A stretch of 64,000 nucleotides of DNA from an uncultured Bacilli bacterium (lineage in GTDB: Bacteria; Bacillota_I; Bacilli_A; RF39; UBA660). Position numbers and translations under genes: made by a program. Positions 35,641-45,547 of the stretch are shown one piece after another. The notes under the pieces were generated by a model. That model saw only the letters and a program-made list of their open reading frames with translations, was not told the origin of the DNA and did not search any database. Location of the stretch: positions 208,549 to 272,548 of the forward strand of contig CAKPBJ010000001.1 in the NCBI GenBank assembly GCA_934140575.1, in the 5' to 3' direction. Numbering within the stretch: the first letter of the stretch is position 1; every line of letters begins with the position of its first letter.

Positions 35641-37455
35641 TTACTTCTTATTTCTTGCGTCAAATTTCTTTCTTTCTTCTGTATTTAATATTCTTTTACG
35701 TAGTCTAATGTTGTTTGGTGTTACTTCTACTAATTCATCTGAATTAATATAGTCAAGTGCATATTCCAAAGTGATTGGTCTAGGTCTTTTTAACACTACT
35801 GTATGATCAGAACCTGATGCTCTTGTGTTTGTTAATTGTTTTCCTTTTACAACATTAACTGCAAGATCAGAATCTCTATTACATTCTCCTACAATCATTC
35901 CTTCGTAAACTTCTACTCCTGGCTCAATAAACATAGTTCCTCTATCTTCTAGGTTACCGATAGAATATGCTGTAGAGTTTCCATTTTCCATTGAAACTAA
36001 AACTCCTAGTTTTCTTTCACCAATTACGATATTTTCATATGGTTTATATTCTTTGAATGTATGGTTCATGATACCATAACCTTTTGTCATAGTCATGAAA
36101 TCTGTTGAGAATCCTAAAAGTCCACGAGATGGAATTGTATATAATAATCTAACTTGATTTTCAAAATTAGTCATACTTTCCATTTTACCACCACGAACAC
36201 CTAATTGTTCAATTACTGTTCCTACTGAATCTTCTGGTACTTCTATTTGTAATTCTTCGTATGGTTCACATTTTACTCCATCTATTTCTTTAATAATTAC
36301 GTTTGGTTTTGATACTTCAAGTTCAAATCCTTCACGTCTCATGTTTTCTATTAATATTCCTAAATGTAATTCTCCACGTCCACTAACTAAGAATGATTCA
36401 TTTGTTGCTGGTTCAACTTTCAATGATACATCTCTTTGTGTTTCTTTATTTAATCTTTCTTCTATTTTTCTAGCTGTTACGATTTTTCCGTCTCTTCCAA
36501 CGAATGGAGATGAGTTTGCACCAAATGTCATTTGAAGAGTTGGCTCATCGATATGTAATGGAGTAAGTGGTAGGATATGATCATTATTACATACTGTTTC
36601 TCCTACTGAGATATCAGCAAGACCAGATATTGCGATAATGTCTCCTGCTTCTGCTTCATTGATTTCTACTCTATTGTATCCGTAGTATCCAAATAATTTT
36701 TGGATTCTAAATTGTTTTGTAGTTCCATCTAGTCTACAGCAAGTTACCATTTCACCTGTTTTAATTGTTCCGTTTGCTACTCTACCAATTCCAATTCTTC
36801 CTACAAATTCATTGTAATCTAATAAAGCTGGTTGGAATTGTAATGGAGCATCTTTGTCTCCAGTTGGAGCTGGTATTTCTTCTATTATTTTATCTAATAA
36901 CTCAGCAAATCCTGGAGTTTGAGTAGATAAATCTTCATCTAATGAACAAGTATTGTTTAGGGCTGATGCATAAATAACATCAAAATCTAATGCTTCTTCA
37001 TCTGCACCTAATTCAATAAATAAATCTAATACTTCGTCAACAACTTGTTTACATCTTGCACTTGGTTTATCAACCTTGTTTATTACAACGATTGGTTTTA
37101 CTTTTGCTTCAAAAGCTTTCTTTAAAACGAATCTTGTTTGTGGCATTGCTCCTTCATATGCGTCAACTACTAGGATAACACCATCTACCATATTCATTAT
37201 ACGTTCAACTTCTCCACCAAAGTCTGCATGTCCTGGTGTATCTAGAATATTTATTCTTACACCCTTATAATCTAATGCTGTTGTTTTTGCTAAAATTGTA
37301 ATTCCACGCTCTTTTTCTAGAGAGTTTGAATCCATTGACATATTACTTAAGTCTTCATTATCTCTAAACATACCAGAATGTTTTAAGATACAATCAACTA
37401 ATGTTGTTTTTCCATGGTCAACATGGGCAATAATTGCTACATTTCTTTTTTCCAT
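35641..37455 (-). CDS. typA: GTPase TypA/BipA
   Basis: 604 residues from ATG 37455 (AGAGGTG upstream; a longer frame has no site). GTPase motifs AHVDHGKTTL (G1, 8-17), GITILA, DTPGHADF and NKVDKPSAR, then EF-G-like beta-barrel and C-terminal domains ending in RKRILNTEERKKFDARNKK. It is a translational GTPase binding the ribosome like EF-G, needed for growth in cold or stress and ribosome assembly. Terminator follows directly. Confidence 0.98.
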   Translation of the reverse strand: MEKRNVAIIAHVDHGKTTLVDCILKHSGMFRDNEDLSNMSMDSNSLEKERGITILAKTTALDYKGVRINILDTPGHADFGGEVERIMNMVDGVILVVDAYEGAMPQTRFVLKKAFEAKVKPIVVINKVDKPSARCKQVVDEVLDLFIELGADEEALDFDVIYASALNNTCSLDEDLSTQTPGFAELLDKIIEEIPAPTGDKDAPLQFQPALLDYNEFVGRIGIGRVANGTIKTGEMVTCCRLDGTTKQFRIQKLFGYYGYNRVEINEAEAGDIIAISGLADISVGETVCNNDHILPLTPLHIDEPTLQMTFGANSSPFVGRDGKIVTARKIEERLNKETQRDVSLKVEPATNESFLVSGRGELHLGILIENMRREGFELEVSKPNVIIKEIDGVKCEPYEELQIEVPEDSVGTVIEQLGVRGGKMESMTNFENQVRLLYTIPSRGLLGFSTDFMTMTKGYGIMNHTFKEYKPYENIVIGERKLGVLVSMENGNSTAYSIGNLEDRGTMFIEPGVEVYEGMIVGECNRDSDLAVNVVKGKQLTNTRASGSDHTVVLKRPRPITLEYALDYINSDELVEVTPNNIRLRKRILNTEERKKFDARNKK

Positions 37456-37524
37456 AATACTACACCTCTTCTTTGCGTCGCCACTCATTATAGCATAAAA
37501 TCCATGGTATTACTAGAGGTTTAC

Positions 37525-37556
37525 AAAAAAAAGAGTATTTTTTATGTACTCTTTTT
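37525..37556. terminator. Terminator between typA and the M48 gene
   Basis: AAAGAGTA (37530-37537) pairs with TACTCTTT (37547-37554); A-tract on one side and T-tract on the other make it work for the reverse-strand protease gene. Confidence 0.8.
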
Positions 37557-37618
37557 GATATTTATTATAACTAAAAACTTGGAAGTTAATAATATTAATT
37601 ATTTTTTACGATAATTTT

Positions 37619-39226
37619 TTACATAACAATTCCTAAAATAATTAAAACAACAGCAAGTATAATTCCTAGTATTTGAATTACTTTATATGTTGGATAACTG
37701 CATAATCTCTTTACTTTACCATCTACTTCAATTGTATTAATTTCAATATATGGTACTGGACTTCTTCTATACCATCCTTTTATCTTAGCAGTTTTATTAA
37801 AATATTCTGGAGCTTTAAAAAGTGCAAATATTTTGTCTTGAAGTTTTAGAGGTTGTTTATAATCTAGAAAAATAATTCCAGTTTCATCTCTAATAACAAA
37901 ATCTTCATTAAAAATACAACCAGGATTTCCCCTACCAATAATAGTTCCTTCTATTTCGCAGGGAATAGATGTTATTTCTGACACTTTCACTTTTTCTAGT
38001 AGGCTACTTACTGTGGTTTTATTATAATCTTTATTTTTATATCTTCTATTTACTTTTATTTTCCATGTAAAAATCATTACTAGTAACATTATACCAACTA
38101 CTATAAATGGGGACATTACTGGATATAGCAAATATATGAAGAATATTAGAATAGCTAATAATATTCCTATTAGTGGCATCCAACTGATTAATAAATCTAT
38201 TAAGAAGTCATCTACATAAGATTCTTCTTTTTGTAAGTCAAAGATTATATATGGCTCTTGATTATATTCTTTACTTGATTTAGATATTTCTAATAATCTT
38301 CTTGATATTAGTGGATGTGTTGAATTTAGTTGATAAATGAAAGCCCATGGATTCCACATTTCCCATTTCATGGCATTTTTTATCATATTCTTATCAATAC
38401 TGCCTGATTTACTATAACTTGATACTACTAATGTTTTTGATGTTTTTGAATCAAATATTCCTAACGCATTTGATCTTGATACTGAATGTTTTTTATTAGA
38501 GTCTGCAGTTGTTGTTAGACCATACCCTATTTTTACAAGAGCTTGAGCAAGTGAGTTTGGATTTTTGGTAACTTTTATTGAAAAGTCATCAGCATAATAT
38601 TCTCTTGTTCTTGATAGCCATAGAATTATATAATTTGAAAATAAATAGAATAGATAAGCAATTAATCCTATTAGTTCTGCATAAGATGAATTTTTATTAT
38701 TATTACTTCTATTATCTAATATAGTTACTTCATATATAAAATATAGTACTAGTGGTACTAGTTGAGCCATTGTCATAAATAACATATCATAGTGAACTGC
38801 ATGTCCTAATTCGTGCCCTACTACTGCTTTTACTTCATCTTCTGTTAATAGTTCAAATATACCTTTTGTTAGAACGATTCTTGCATCATTTTTTGTATGT
38901 CCATAAGTAAAAGCATTTGGAGATGAATCATCAATATATCCAATACGAGGATATTTCATATTATTTTCTCTACAGATATTTTCAATAAATTGCTTTAAGT
39001 AGTCTGGCAATTCATAGTCAAATTTTGCATTATAAAACCACTTCATTGAAACATCTGTTAAGAATGGAGAAATCATAAATTGTATAATTAAAATAAATAT
39101 ACTTAGTAATATACCATTTGATGGTGGATATCCTAATAAAATAACAATTAATATTACTATTGCTGATAGTAATACATATAGACCAGTTATTGTTAATAGG
39201 GAAATTCCAAATAAATTCTTTTTCAT
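37619..39226 (-). CDS. M48-family membrane metallopeptidase (HtpX-like)
   Basis: 535 residues from ATG 39226 (GAGGTG 9 nt upstream). Two N-terminal helices (7-32, 38-57), the zinc site HELGH (138-142) with third ligand in TREYYADDFS, two more helices around ~150-205, and an extended C-terminal half (~370-535) with two helices, an OB-like RNA/DUF1344-type segment (EIEGTIIGRGNPGCIF) and a terminal anchor. HtpX-type proteases degrade misfolded membrane proteins. The extra C-terminal part is longer than the ~300 residues of plain HtpX. Confidence 0.88.
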   Translation of the reverse strand: MKKNLFGISLLTITGLYVLLSAIVILIVILLGYPPSNGILLSIFILIIQFMISPFLTDVSMKWFYNAKFDYELPDYLKQFIENICRENNMKYPRIGYIDDSSPNAFTYGHTKNDARIVLTKGIFELLTEDEVKAVVGHELGHAVHYDMLFMTMAQLVPLVLYFIYEVTILDNRSNNNKNSSYAELIGLIAYLFYLFSNYIILWLSRTREYYADDFSIKVTKNPNSLAQALVKIGYGLTTTADSNKKHSVSRSNALGIFDSKTSKTLVVSSYSKSGSIDKNMIKNAMKWEMWNPWAFIYQLNSTHPLISRRLLEISKSSKEYNQEPYIIFDLQKEESYVDDFLIDLLISWMPLIGILLAILIFFIYLLYPVMSPFIVVGIMLLVMIFTWKIKVNRRYKNKDYNKTTVSSLLEKVKVSEITSIPCEIEGTIIGRGNPGCIFNEDFVIRDETGIIFLDYKQPLKLQDKIFALFKAPEYFNKTAKIKGWYRRSPVPYIEINTIEVDGKVKRLCSYPTYKVIQILGIILAVVLIILGIVM

Positions 39227-39290
39227 AATTTTACACACCTCTTTATTCTATATTTAAATTATATGTTCTTTTTTATTTTCTAGCAAGAAA

Positions 39291-39323
39291 AAAGAATTAT
39301 ATTATCTTTTGTTATAATTCTTT
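39291..39323 (-). terminator. Terminator of the HAD gene
   Basis: AAAGAATTATA and TATAATTCTTT form an 11-bp hairpin with further T on the reverse strand, overlapping the stop codon. Confidence 0.8.
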
Positions 39324-40014
39324 AATGTAGAAGTGAATCTATATATTCATTTAATTCATTAAACTCTTCTTTTTTTAGTTCATTTAGTTTAGGATGATGT
39401 TCTTTTATTATGGCACCATTAAATGTTTTTAACATTTCATAGTCATTATCATTATCCCCTATTACATATAATTTATTATATTCAAGATTTTCTATATTTA
39501 ATAATCTTTTTAGGGCATGTTCTTTATTCACACTTTTTTCAATTATATTTACGTGAGTTCTACTTGCGTATATATGAACATTTACTTTTTCTTGTATTAA
39601 TTTAACTATTCTTTCTTTTTCTTCATCATCTGTACAATTTACTACTATTTTTACACAGTCATTCATATTTGTTGTTTTATTATAACCATCATCTAAATAG
39701 TAATCAGCATTTATACTATCTAAAATATCTGTTGCTTTTTCAATAGTATTTTTATCTAAGTTAATCGTATCTAAGCAATAATCAACACTATTAAATATTT
39801 TTGCTCCATCATCACAAACTAAGTATGTATATAAAATGTTATATTTTTTTAAATACTTTTTTAAATCTGAATAGTTTCTGCCGGTTATTATGCAGAAGAT
39901 ATTTCCGTTTGAAATAAATTCATTAATTTTAAAAGCATTTCTTTTATTTTTTTCTTCATCTTCTAAAAAATAGATTGTATTATCAAAGTCACTTGCTAGT
40001 ATTTTTATAAATAT
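39322..40014 (-). CDS. Cof-type HAD hydrolase, start codon unclear
   Basis: The frame runs unbroken from 40014 to 39322 (about 230 residues), but lacks ATG, GTG or TTG near its start. ASDFDNTIY (motif I, DxD-T nucleophile), IITGRNYSDL (motif II) and VIGDNDNDYEML (motif IV) span a full hydrolase; the region before the only internal ATG (39666) holds motif I, so starting there would make an inactive half. GAAAGG lies 6 nt before ATA 40014, suggesting a non-standard AUA start; a frameshift relative to ATG 40027 is the alternative. Substrate unknown, probably a sugar phosphate. Confidence 0.65.
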   Translation of the reverse strand: MFIKILASDFDNTIYFLEDEEKNKRNAFKINEFISNGNIFCIITGRNYSDLKKYLKKYNILYTYLVCDDGAKIFNSVDYCLDTINLDKNTIEKATDILDSINADYYLDDGYNKTTNMNDCVKIVVNCTDDEEKERIVKLIQEKVNVHIYASRTHVNIIEKSVNKEHALKRLLNIENLEYNKLYVIGDNDNDYEMLKTFNGAIIKEHHPKLNELKKEEFNELNEYIDSLLH

Positions 40015-40140
40015 CGCCTGCCTTTCATCTAATATTAGTATACCTTATAAGTGACTGATGTGTAAAATATCTTTTTTGCTTACTTTTATTATTTTATATA
40101 TTTAGTATAATTATTTAATAAGACTGAGTATAGAATTGAT

Positions 40141-40296
40141 ATGAAAACAATTGATTCATTGTACAAAAGTATTTATGATGAAGTAAGAAAAGTTCATAAT
40201 TACGAAGTTTTTGAATTAAGTTATTATGAAATTAGTGCAAATAAAGAATTTATAACATGGGTAAATGAGAAAGTTAGACAAGTAACAAGTATATAA
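40141..40296 (+). CDS. Small hypothetical protein, 51 residues
   Basis: ATG AAA ACA ... up to TAA 40296, a Lys/Glu-rich soluble peptide (MKTIDSLYKSIYDEVRKVHN). Only a weak site (GAGTATAGAATTGAT) precedes it. It sits 77 nt before the AAA operon and could be its leader or an unrelated small gene; it has none of the features of a shadow frame. Confidence 0.4.
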   Translation: MKTIDSLYKSIYDEVRKVHNYEVFELSYYEISANKEFITWVNEKVRQVTSI

Positions 40297-40373
40297 AACA
40301 AGTAGATATAAATAATATTTATTTGTTTTTTTTATTGATTAGTATTATAATATGCGAAAAAAGGAGGGGTTTT

Positions 40374-42656
40374 GTGCGTGAATTTAAGGAAATTTTTGAA
40401 GAATTAGGTTATACGTTCCCTAGTGCAGATGTTTTAGAAGACGTTTATACCTTTTATAGATATTATAATAATGAAGCAAATAAAGGTGTATCAGCAATTT
40501 TATTAGAAGGAGATCCAGGTTGTGGTAAAACTTTTTTATCTGAGGTATTTCAACAATATTTAGGAAAAGATACAGAATATATTTATACACAATGTGTTGA
40601 AGAGACTAATAGTGATAAGTTAATTGCTACTTACAACGTTCCTGCTATTGTTAAAGGAGACTCTGATAAGGCTATTGCTGAAGGTATTCTTACTCATGCA
40701 ATAATGCTTGCTAATGCTGGTAAAAAAGTAGTACTAACAGTTGATGAGTTAGATAAAGCAAGAGAACAACTTGATTCATACTTCTTAGATTTTTTACAAA
40801 ATGGTAAGATAGAAACAGCAGATAATAAAATTTTATCTTTAACTGAGGAAGGAAGAAAAAATCTTTATGCAATATTTGCTAAGAATAATGAAAGAGATTT
40901 ACTAGATGCCTTACTTAGAAGATGTTCTGTAATTAAATTACCACCTATGCCACCAGTTTTAGCTTATAAAACTTTACTTAGAAAATTTGAAAATAATAAG
41001 CATGATCCAAAATTTTTAAAATTTATTTGTAAAGTATATGAAGCAATATATAATGAACAAATGAATAGTAATGAAGAATTACTTAATAGACTACCTGCTC
41101 TACAAGAATTAATTTCAGCAATAAGTAGTGATTATGAATTATATTTAGATGGAATAAGTAGTACTAGAAGAATTAAAAGTTTAATTAGAAAACTTGGAAA
41201 AGATGATAATAGTCGTGAAATAATTACAGATATTCTTACTAAAAAGTTTAAATATCAAAATAAAGAAAGTAATTATACTAATGAGACACTTAACTTTGAT
41301 ATCGATGATTCAAATGACTATATGAATACAAGAGATAAAGAAAGTTTAGTTGATCAGTATATAGAAAAGAAAGATAATGGTGAATATATCTTTGAAGAAG
41401 ATGAAATGGAAGACCCGATGAAAGATATTGCTAATATTCTTGATAATATGAAAGATGATCAATCTCTTGTATTTATAGATAAAGCAAATAAAGAAAAAAT
41501 TGTGGAACTTGGAACTATTACTCATGATAATCCACAGGCACTTGACTGTTTATTTAATCAAGTAAAATTTAAAGGAAATCCTAATAGTAGATTTGGTTTT
41601 CTTGACTTTGATGGAGATAATTTTGTAGGTTTAATGAAATATAAAAACACATTAATATTAGTTGCAAATAAAGAATATGTTTCTCCAAAACTTCTTATGA
41701 GAAGTCTTTCTTCTATTATAACAATAATTTGTGATGCAAATAATAATCCTGATTTTAATCATTATTATTTTTCTGAATCAAGTGCTGATGACTTCAAACT
41801 CACTGGAATAAATGCTAAAATCTTATCAAATTCACCAAAGATGGTTTTAAATAAAATGAAAAATGTTAATGGAGTTATGACTTATAATGCGAATAATTTA
41901 AAAATTACTCATGATGATTCACTTAATATTAATTATTTTAGATATTTACAAAGATATAGAGCAGAACCTATTTTTGATGTTGTAAAGAAATTATGTGAAT
42001 TTAATCCTGAACTTGCAATTCCAGCATCATTTATAAATGCGAAAAAGTTTGAGCCTAATAGTTTTAATGGCCTAAGAGGTAGCGATTACTATGAGCGTCA
42101 AAAAGATAGAGCTCAAAGATATGAAGAAAAAGGATGGAAAGTTACATTTGATGAAATGACTCCAATGCACTTAACTATCGGAAAAATGGATACACTAAGA
42201 GGAAAACATTATTGGGAAGATGAACATAGATATTATGAAGTTGAAGATGACTATGTTTTTGAATATGATGAAACTATAGATGAAGAAAATAAAACAGTTC
42301 ATTTATATCCTAAGTATAAATTAAATGGAGAGTATGTATTATATACTCAAGAAAAAGACTTTATGGAAAATGAATCTATTAAACAATTAGATCCATTTCA
42401 AAAAGAGATTGCTATGATGGCTAAAGACATATTTGGTAACTTTATCCCTGTATTTTCAAGCGAAAGAAACCCTGACTACTTTTCAAAACTTACTATGTCA
42501 CATACGGGTAGAATTGTTGATAACAAACAAGATAGAAGAAGAATTCCTGGTATATCACAAGATATTACTGAAGAGAATGACTTTACAAAATATTATAATT
42601 CATTAGCAGAACCATGTTCTTTAATTACACCTGAAAAAGTATTTAGAAAGAAATAA
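40374..42656 (+). CDS. MoxR-like AAA+ ATPase with large C-terminal domain
   Basis: 760 residues starting at GTG 40374, 5-8 nt after AAAGGAGGGG (an earlier in-frame ATG gives a membrane-like extension without a site). Walker A GDPGCGKT (46-53), Walker B VVLTVDELD (D124, E125), sensor FAKNNERD, arginine finger LLRRC: a MoxR-type ATPase. The ~500-residue C-terminus is Glu/Asp-rich with no recognised domain. MoxR ATPases remodel VWA-domain partners; here the next gene has a VWA-like end. First gene of a three-gene operon (3 nt then 1 nt overlap). Confidence 0.82.
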   Translation: MREFKEIFEELGYTFPSADVLEDVYTFYRYYNNEANKGVSAILLEGDPGCGKTFLSEVFQQYLGKDTEYIYTQCVEETNSDKLIATYNVPAIVKGDSDKAIAEGILTHAIMLANAGKKVVLTVDELDKAREQLDSYFLDFLQNGKIETADNKILSLTEEGRKNLYAIFAKNNERDLLDALLRRCSVIKLPPMPPVLAYKTLLRKFENNKHDPKFLKFICKVYEAIYNEQMNSNEELLNRLPALQELISAISSDYELYLDGISSTRRIKSLIRKLGKDDNSREIITDILTKKFKYQNKESNYTNETLNFDIDDSNDYMNTRDKESLVDQYIEKKDNGEYIFEEDEMEDPMKDIANILDNMKDDQSLVFIDKANKEKIVELGTITHDNPQALDCLFNQVKFKGNPNSRFGFLDFDGDNFVGLMKYKNTLILVANKEYVSPKLLMRSLSSIITIICDANNNPDFNHYYFSESSADDFKLTGINAKILSNSPKMVLNKMKNVNGVMTYNANNLKITHDDSLNINYFRYLQRYRAEPIFDVVKKLCEFNPELAIPASFINAKKFEPNSFNGLRGSDYYERQKDRAQRYEEKGWKVTFDEMTPMHLTIGKMDTLRGKHYWEDEHRYYEVEDDYVFEYDETIDEENKTVHLYPKYKLNGEYVLYTQEKDFMENESIKQLDPFQKEIAMMAKDIFGNFIPVFSSERNPDYFSKLTMSHTGRIVDNKQDRRRIPGISQDITEENDFTKYYNSLAEPCSLITPEKVFRKK

Positions 42657-42659
42657 TTT

Positions 42660-44525
42660 ATGGATAAAATACCTAGTTTAGATAGTTTATTAGATTATGG
42701 TGATGAATATAAATATCCGGATTTAATAACTAGCGATTATTTTGTAATCGATAAAAAAAGACAAGAAAAGAATAGTCAAAATAGTAATGATAATTCGCCT
42801 ACTGACAATAATCAAAAAGAAAAAGACAATTCAAATGATTTTAGTAATGAAACTCAACAAAATCAAAATAATTCAAATACATCTGATGTAGATGGTTCAG
42901 AAAGTAATGACTCTAATTCTGATACAGATAGTAAAAGTAATTCGGATAGTTCTTCTAATGATGAGACTTCACAAGATAGTTCTAGTTCTTCTGAGACTGA
43001 TAGTTCAGAAAATAATGATTCTAATTCTGATACAGATAGTAAAAGTAGTTCTGGAAATTCTTCTAATGATGATTCTTCACAAAAGAGTTCTAGTTCTTCT
43101 AACTCTAATGGTTCAGAAAATAATGATTCTATTTCTGATAAAGATAGTAAAAGTAGTTCTGGAAGTACTTCTAATGATGAGGTTTCGCAAGAAAGTTCTA
43201 GTTCTTCTAACTCTAATGGTTCAGAAAATAATGATTCTATTTCTGATGGAGATAGTAAAAGTAGTTCTGGAAGTACTTCTAATGATGAGGTTTCGCAAGA
43301 GAGTTCTAGTTCTTCTGATACTGATAATTCAGAAAATAATGATTCTATTTCTGATACAGATAGTAAAAGTAGTTCTGGAAGTTCTTCTAATGATGATTCT
43401 TCACAAGAGAGTTCTAGTTCTTCTAACTCTAATGGTTCAGAAAATAATGTTTCTATTTCTGATGGAGATAGTAAAAATAGTTCTGGAAGTTCTTCTAATG
43501 ATGATTCTTCACAAGAGAGTTCTAGTTCTTCTGAGTCTGATCGTTCAGAAAATAATGATTCTTCACATGAGAGTTCTAGTTCTTCTGTGGCTGATAATTC
43601 AGAAAATAATGATTCTAACGAAGAAGAAAAAGATTTACTTGATGAAAATAAAGAAGAGAAAGATTCTGATAAAGAAAAACAAGATAATAAAGATAATGAT
43701 TTGCACAAAAATAACGATAGTGATGACGAAAATAATTTTGATGATTTAATGAACAATTATGATGAAGATAATGATACAAAAAGAAATCGTAATACTACGA
43801 ATAGTGATTCTTCTGGCAGCCCTAGTGATAAACTAAGTAGTATTCATAGTTCTAAAGTATATATGACTTTAAAGAAATTAGTTTCACTTAGTTATGAAAG
43901 ATATACTAAAGGCACGTATAAATATAATAAAAAAGACATAGTTAAGCATTATATTACTAACCAAAAATTTAGAATTATGGATGATATGGTAAGTCCTACT
44001 TTTAAACCTGATGTTTATGTATTTGACTTATCACCTTCTAATGACGATTCTCTTGAATTATATGTTAATACAATTAGTAGTGTTGCCTCTAAAGGTTCTA
44101 TTATATATTTAACTTTTAATGAAAGAATACTTAGAAAACTTACTATTAAGAAAAATAGTTCTTCAGGTATTGATGTTGAGAAAGTTGCTAAATCAAATAC
44201 TACAAGATATCAAAATTTTGATTGTGAAGTATTTGATGAATTTCGTTCTTTATATGATGAATTGAAAGATATAAAAAATAAAAAAATATATGTGTTTTCA
44301 GATTTTGATGTTAGTGAAGAGATGTGTTCCCTATCACAAGAAAATGATAGTATTGTTTGGTTTTCAACAGAAAATAGTGCTCATTATGGAGGAATGTTTG
44401 ATTTTTATAGACCTTACCCTACTACATATAAAGGATATTATGTTGAAACACAAGGAATTGATGATATAGAAAAATATGTTTTAGAAAAAAATAAAAGTAA
44501 ATATAAAACGAAAGGAAAAAGATAA
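42660..44525 (+). CDS. Ser/Asp-repeat protein with VWA-like C-terminus
   Basis: 621 residues starting 3 nt after the ATPase. Residues ~75-345 are low-complexity Ser/Asp/Asn/Glu sequence built from ~36-residue repeats (SENNDSISDxDSKSSSG); then a Lys/Asp-rich stretch; residues ~435-621 look like a von Willebrand A-type fold: VYVFDLSPSNDD in the place of DxSxS, TFNERILRK, VFSDFD and IVWFST. The metal site seems incomplete (DLSPSND), so the domain may be degenerate. Acidic repeat plus VWA at the C-terminus resembles CobT/BatA partners of MoxR proteins. No signal peptide, so cytoplasmic. Confidence 0.6.
   Translation: MDKIPSLDSLLDYGDEYKYPDLITSDYFVIDKKRQEKNSQNSNDNSPTDNNQKEKDNSNDFSNETQQNQNNSNTSDVDGSESNDSNSDTDSKSNSDSSSNDETSQDSSSSSETDSSENNDSNSDTDSKSSSGNSSNDDSSQKSSSSSNSNGSENNDSISDKDSKSSSGSTSNDEVSQESSSSSNSNGSENNDSISDGDSKSSSGSTSNDEVSQESSSSSDTDNSENNDSISDTDSKSSSGSSSNDDSSQESSSSSNSNGSENNVSISDGDSKNSSGSSSNDDSSQESSSSSESDRSENNDSSHESSSSSVADNSENNDSNEEEKDLLDENKEEKDSDKEKQDNKDNDLHKNNDSDDENNFDDLMNNYDEDNDTKRNRNTTNSDSSGSPSDKLSSIHSSKVYMTLKKLVSLSYERYTKGTYKYNKKDIVKHYITNQKFRIMDDMVSPTFKPDVYVFDLSPSNDDSLELYVNTISSVASKGSIIYLTFNERILRKLTIKKNSSSGIDVEKVAKSNTTRYQNFDCEVFDEFRSLYDELKDIKNKKIYVFSDFDVSEEMCSLSQENDSIVWFSTENSAHYGGMFDFYRPYPTTYKGYYVETQGIDDIEKYVLEKNKSKYKTKGKR
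42890..43620 (+). repeat. Tandem 108-bp repeats in the Ser/Asp-rich gene
   Basis: Six to seven tandem units of about 108 bp (36 codons), differing by scattered substitutions, spelling Ser/Asp/Asn/Glu-rich sequence. The unit is a multiple of three, so copy changes keep the frame. All six frames appear open in part, giving spurious overlapping frames on both strands. Confidence 0.85.
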
Positions 44526-45532
44526 TGGAAAATATTAAATTTAATAAATTATTAGATGATAAATATTCTCTTATGAGTGATATTGCGAAGAAATATAATT
44601 ATAATGATGAGTTACTTTCAATGCTTACTTTTATTTATGTTGCTTTTTACATGGATTTTGGAAAAGATGTTGACTTTCCTTTATATGATTTGTTTAACAG
44701 AGTAAAAATAATATATGAAGAAGGAAATGTTTCAGAAATTTCTAATAGACATGGATATGGTAAAATGGAAGCTGGAAGTGCAGCAGTAACTATTTTTATA
44801 CCTAATTTTAGAGTATTTAATAATCCTGAAGAAAAACAAAATTCACAAGTTATTTTGCTTGGTACACATGTAGGAGAATATCTTGCAACACCTGTTTTAA
44901 AACTGGAAATGTTAGCTCATGAAATAAGACATGCACTTATGGGATATTACAATACTAATAAATTAATAGATAGTAATACTTATTATATGAGAAGTGGTTT
45001 ACAAGAAATATTTTATAAAAGAAATGATTTTGATAATAGAATTACTAGTATGGTTAAGGCTCATACTTTAGGGGAAGTCACTAATACTTATATAACTGAA
45101 ATTCTTATTAATAGAATTATGTCATTTAAAAACTATGATATTAGGAATAATAATTTAAAAAGATATTTAAAAATGCTTAATACAAAACAACTAGATGGTA
45201 GATATAGAGCTATTGGATACAATAATGAAGTAAGATTATTATATCCTCTACTTTTAAATACTATGTTTATAGACTTAGTTAATAAGTGTGAGTTTGATGG
45301 AGATGTAGATTTAGTTAGAAAATTTATTGAAACTAATACAAATATTTGTAGTTATGATGAATTTTGTAAAATACTTGATGAAGTATATAATGGAAATATT
45401 TCTTTTGCAAAAGATGTTCAAGAAAAGAATATGGATAAAATAAATAGACATGTTGAAAATATTAACAAAATTAAAAGTGTTGTTATGAGTGTAAAAGAAA
45501 GCCTTGATTGTCCAGTACTTAAAAAAGTATAA
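44525..45532 (+). CDS. HExxH metallopeptidase-like protein of the MoxR operon
   Basis: 335 residues; ATG overlaps the stop of the repeat protein (TAATG). HEIRH at 132-136 is a candidate zinc site; a following glutamate (LGEVTNTYITE, ~190) might be the third ligand. No signal peptide, no helix; a mainly helical protein. It could be the peptidase activated or regulated by the AAA/VWA pair. I do not recognise a family beyond the motif. Confidence 0.6.
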   Translation: MENIKFNKLLDDKYSLMSDIAKKYNYNDELLSMLTFIYVAFYMDFGKDVDFPLYDLFNRVKIIYEEGNVSEISNRHGYGKMEAGSAAVTIFIPNFRVFNNPEEKQNSQVILLGTHVGEYLATPVLKLEMLAHEIRHALMGYYNTNKLIDSNTYYMRSGLQEIFYKRNDFDNRITSMVKAHTLGEVTNTYITEILINRIMSFKNYDIRNNNLKRYLKMLNTKQLDGRYRAIGYNNEVRLLYPLLLNTMFIDLVNKCEFDGDVDLVRKFIETNTNICSYDEFCKILDEVYNGNISFAKDVQEKNMDKINRHVENINKIKSVVMSVKESLDCPVLKKV

Positions 45533-45547
45533 TATCTAATTAGTGGG

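Noticed and set aside
42890..43620. CRISPR array
   Set aside because: Units are contiguous, 108 bp and coding, without spacers.
42863..43756. Long open frames on both strands over the Ser/Asp repeats
   Set aside because: They arise from the repeated low-complexity sequence; no start signals and the forward repeat frame is continuous with a normal gene.
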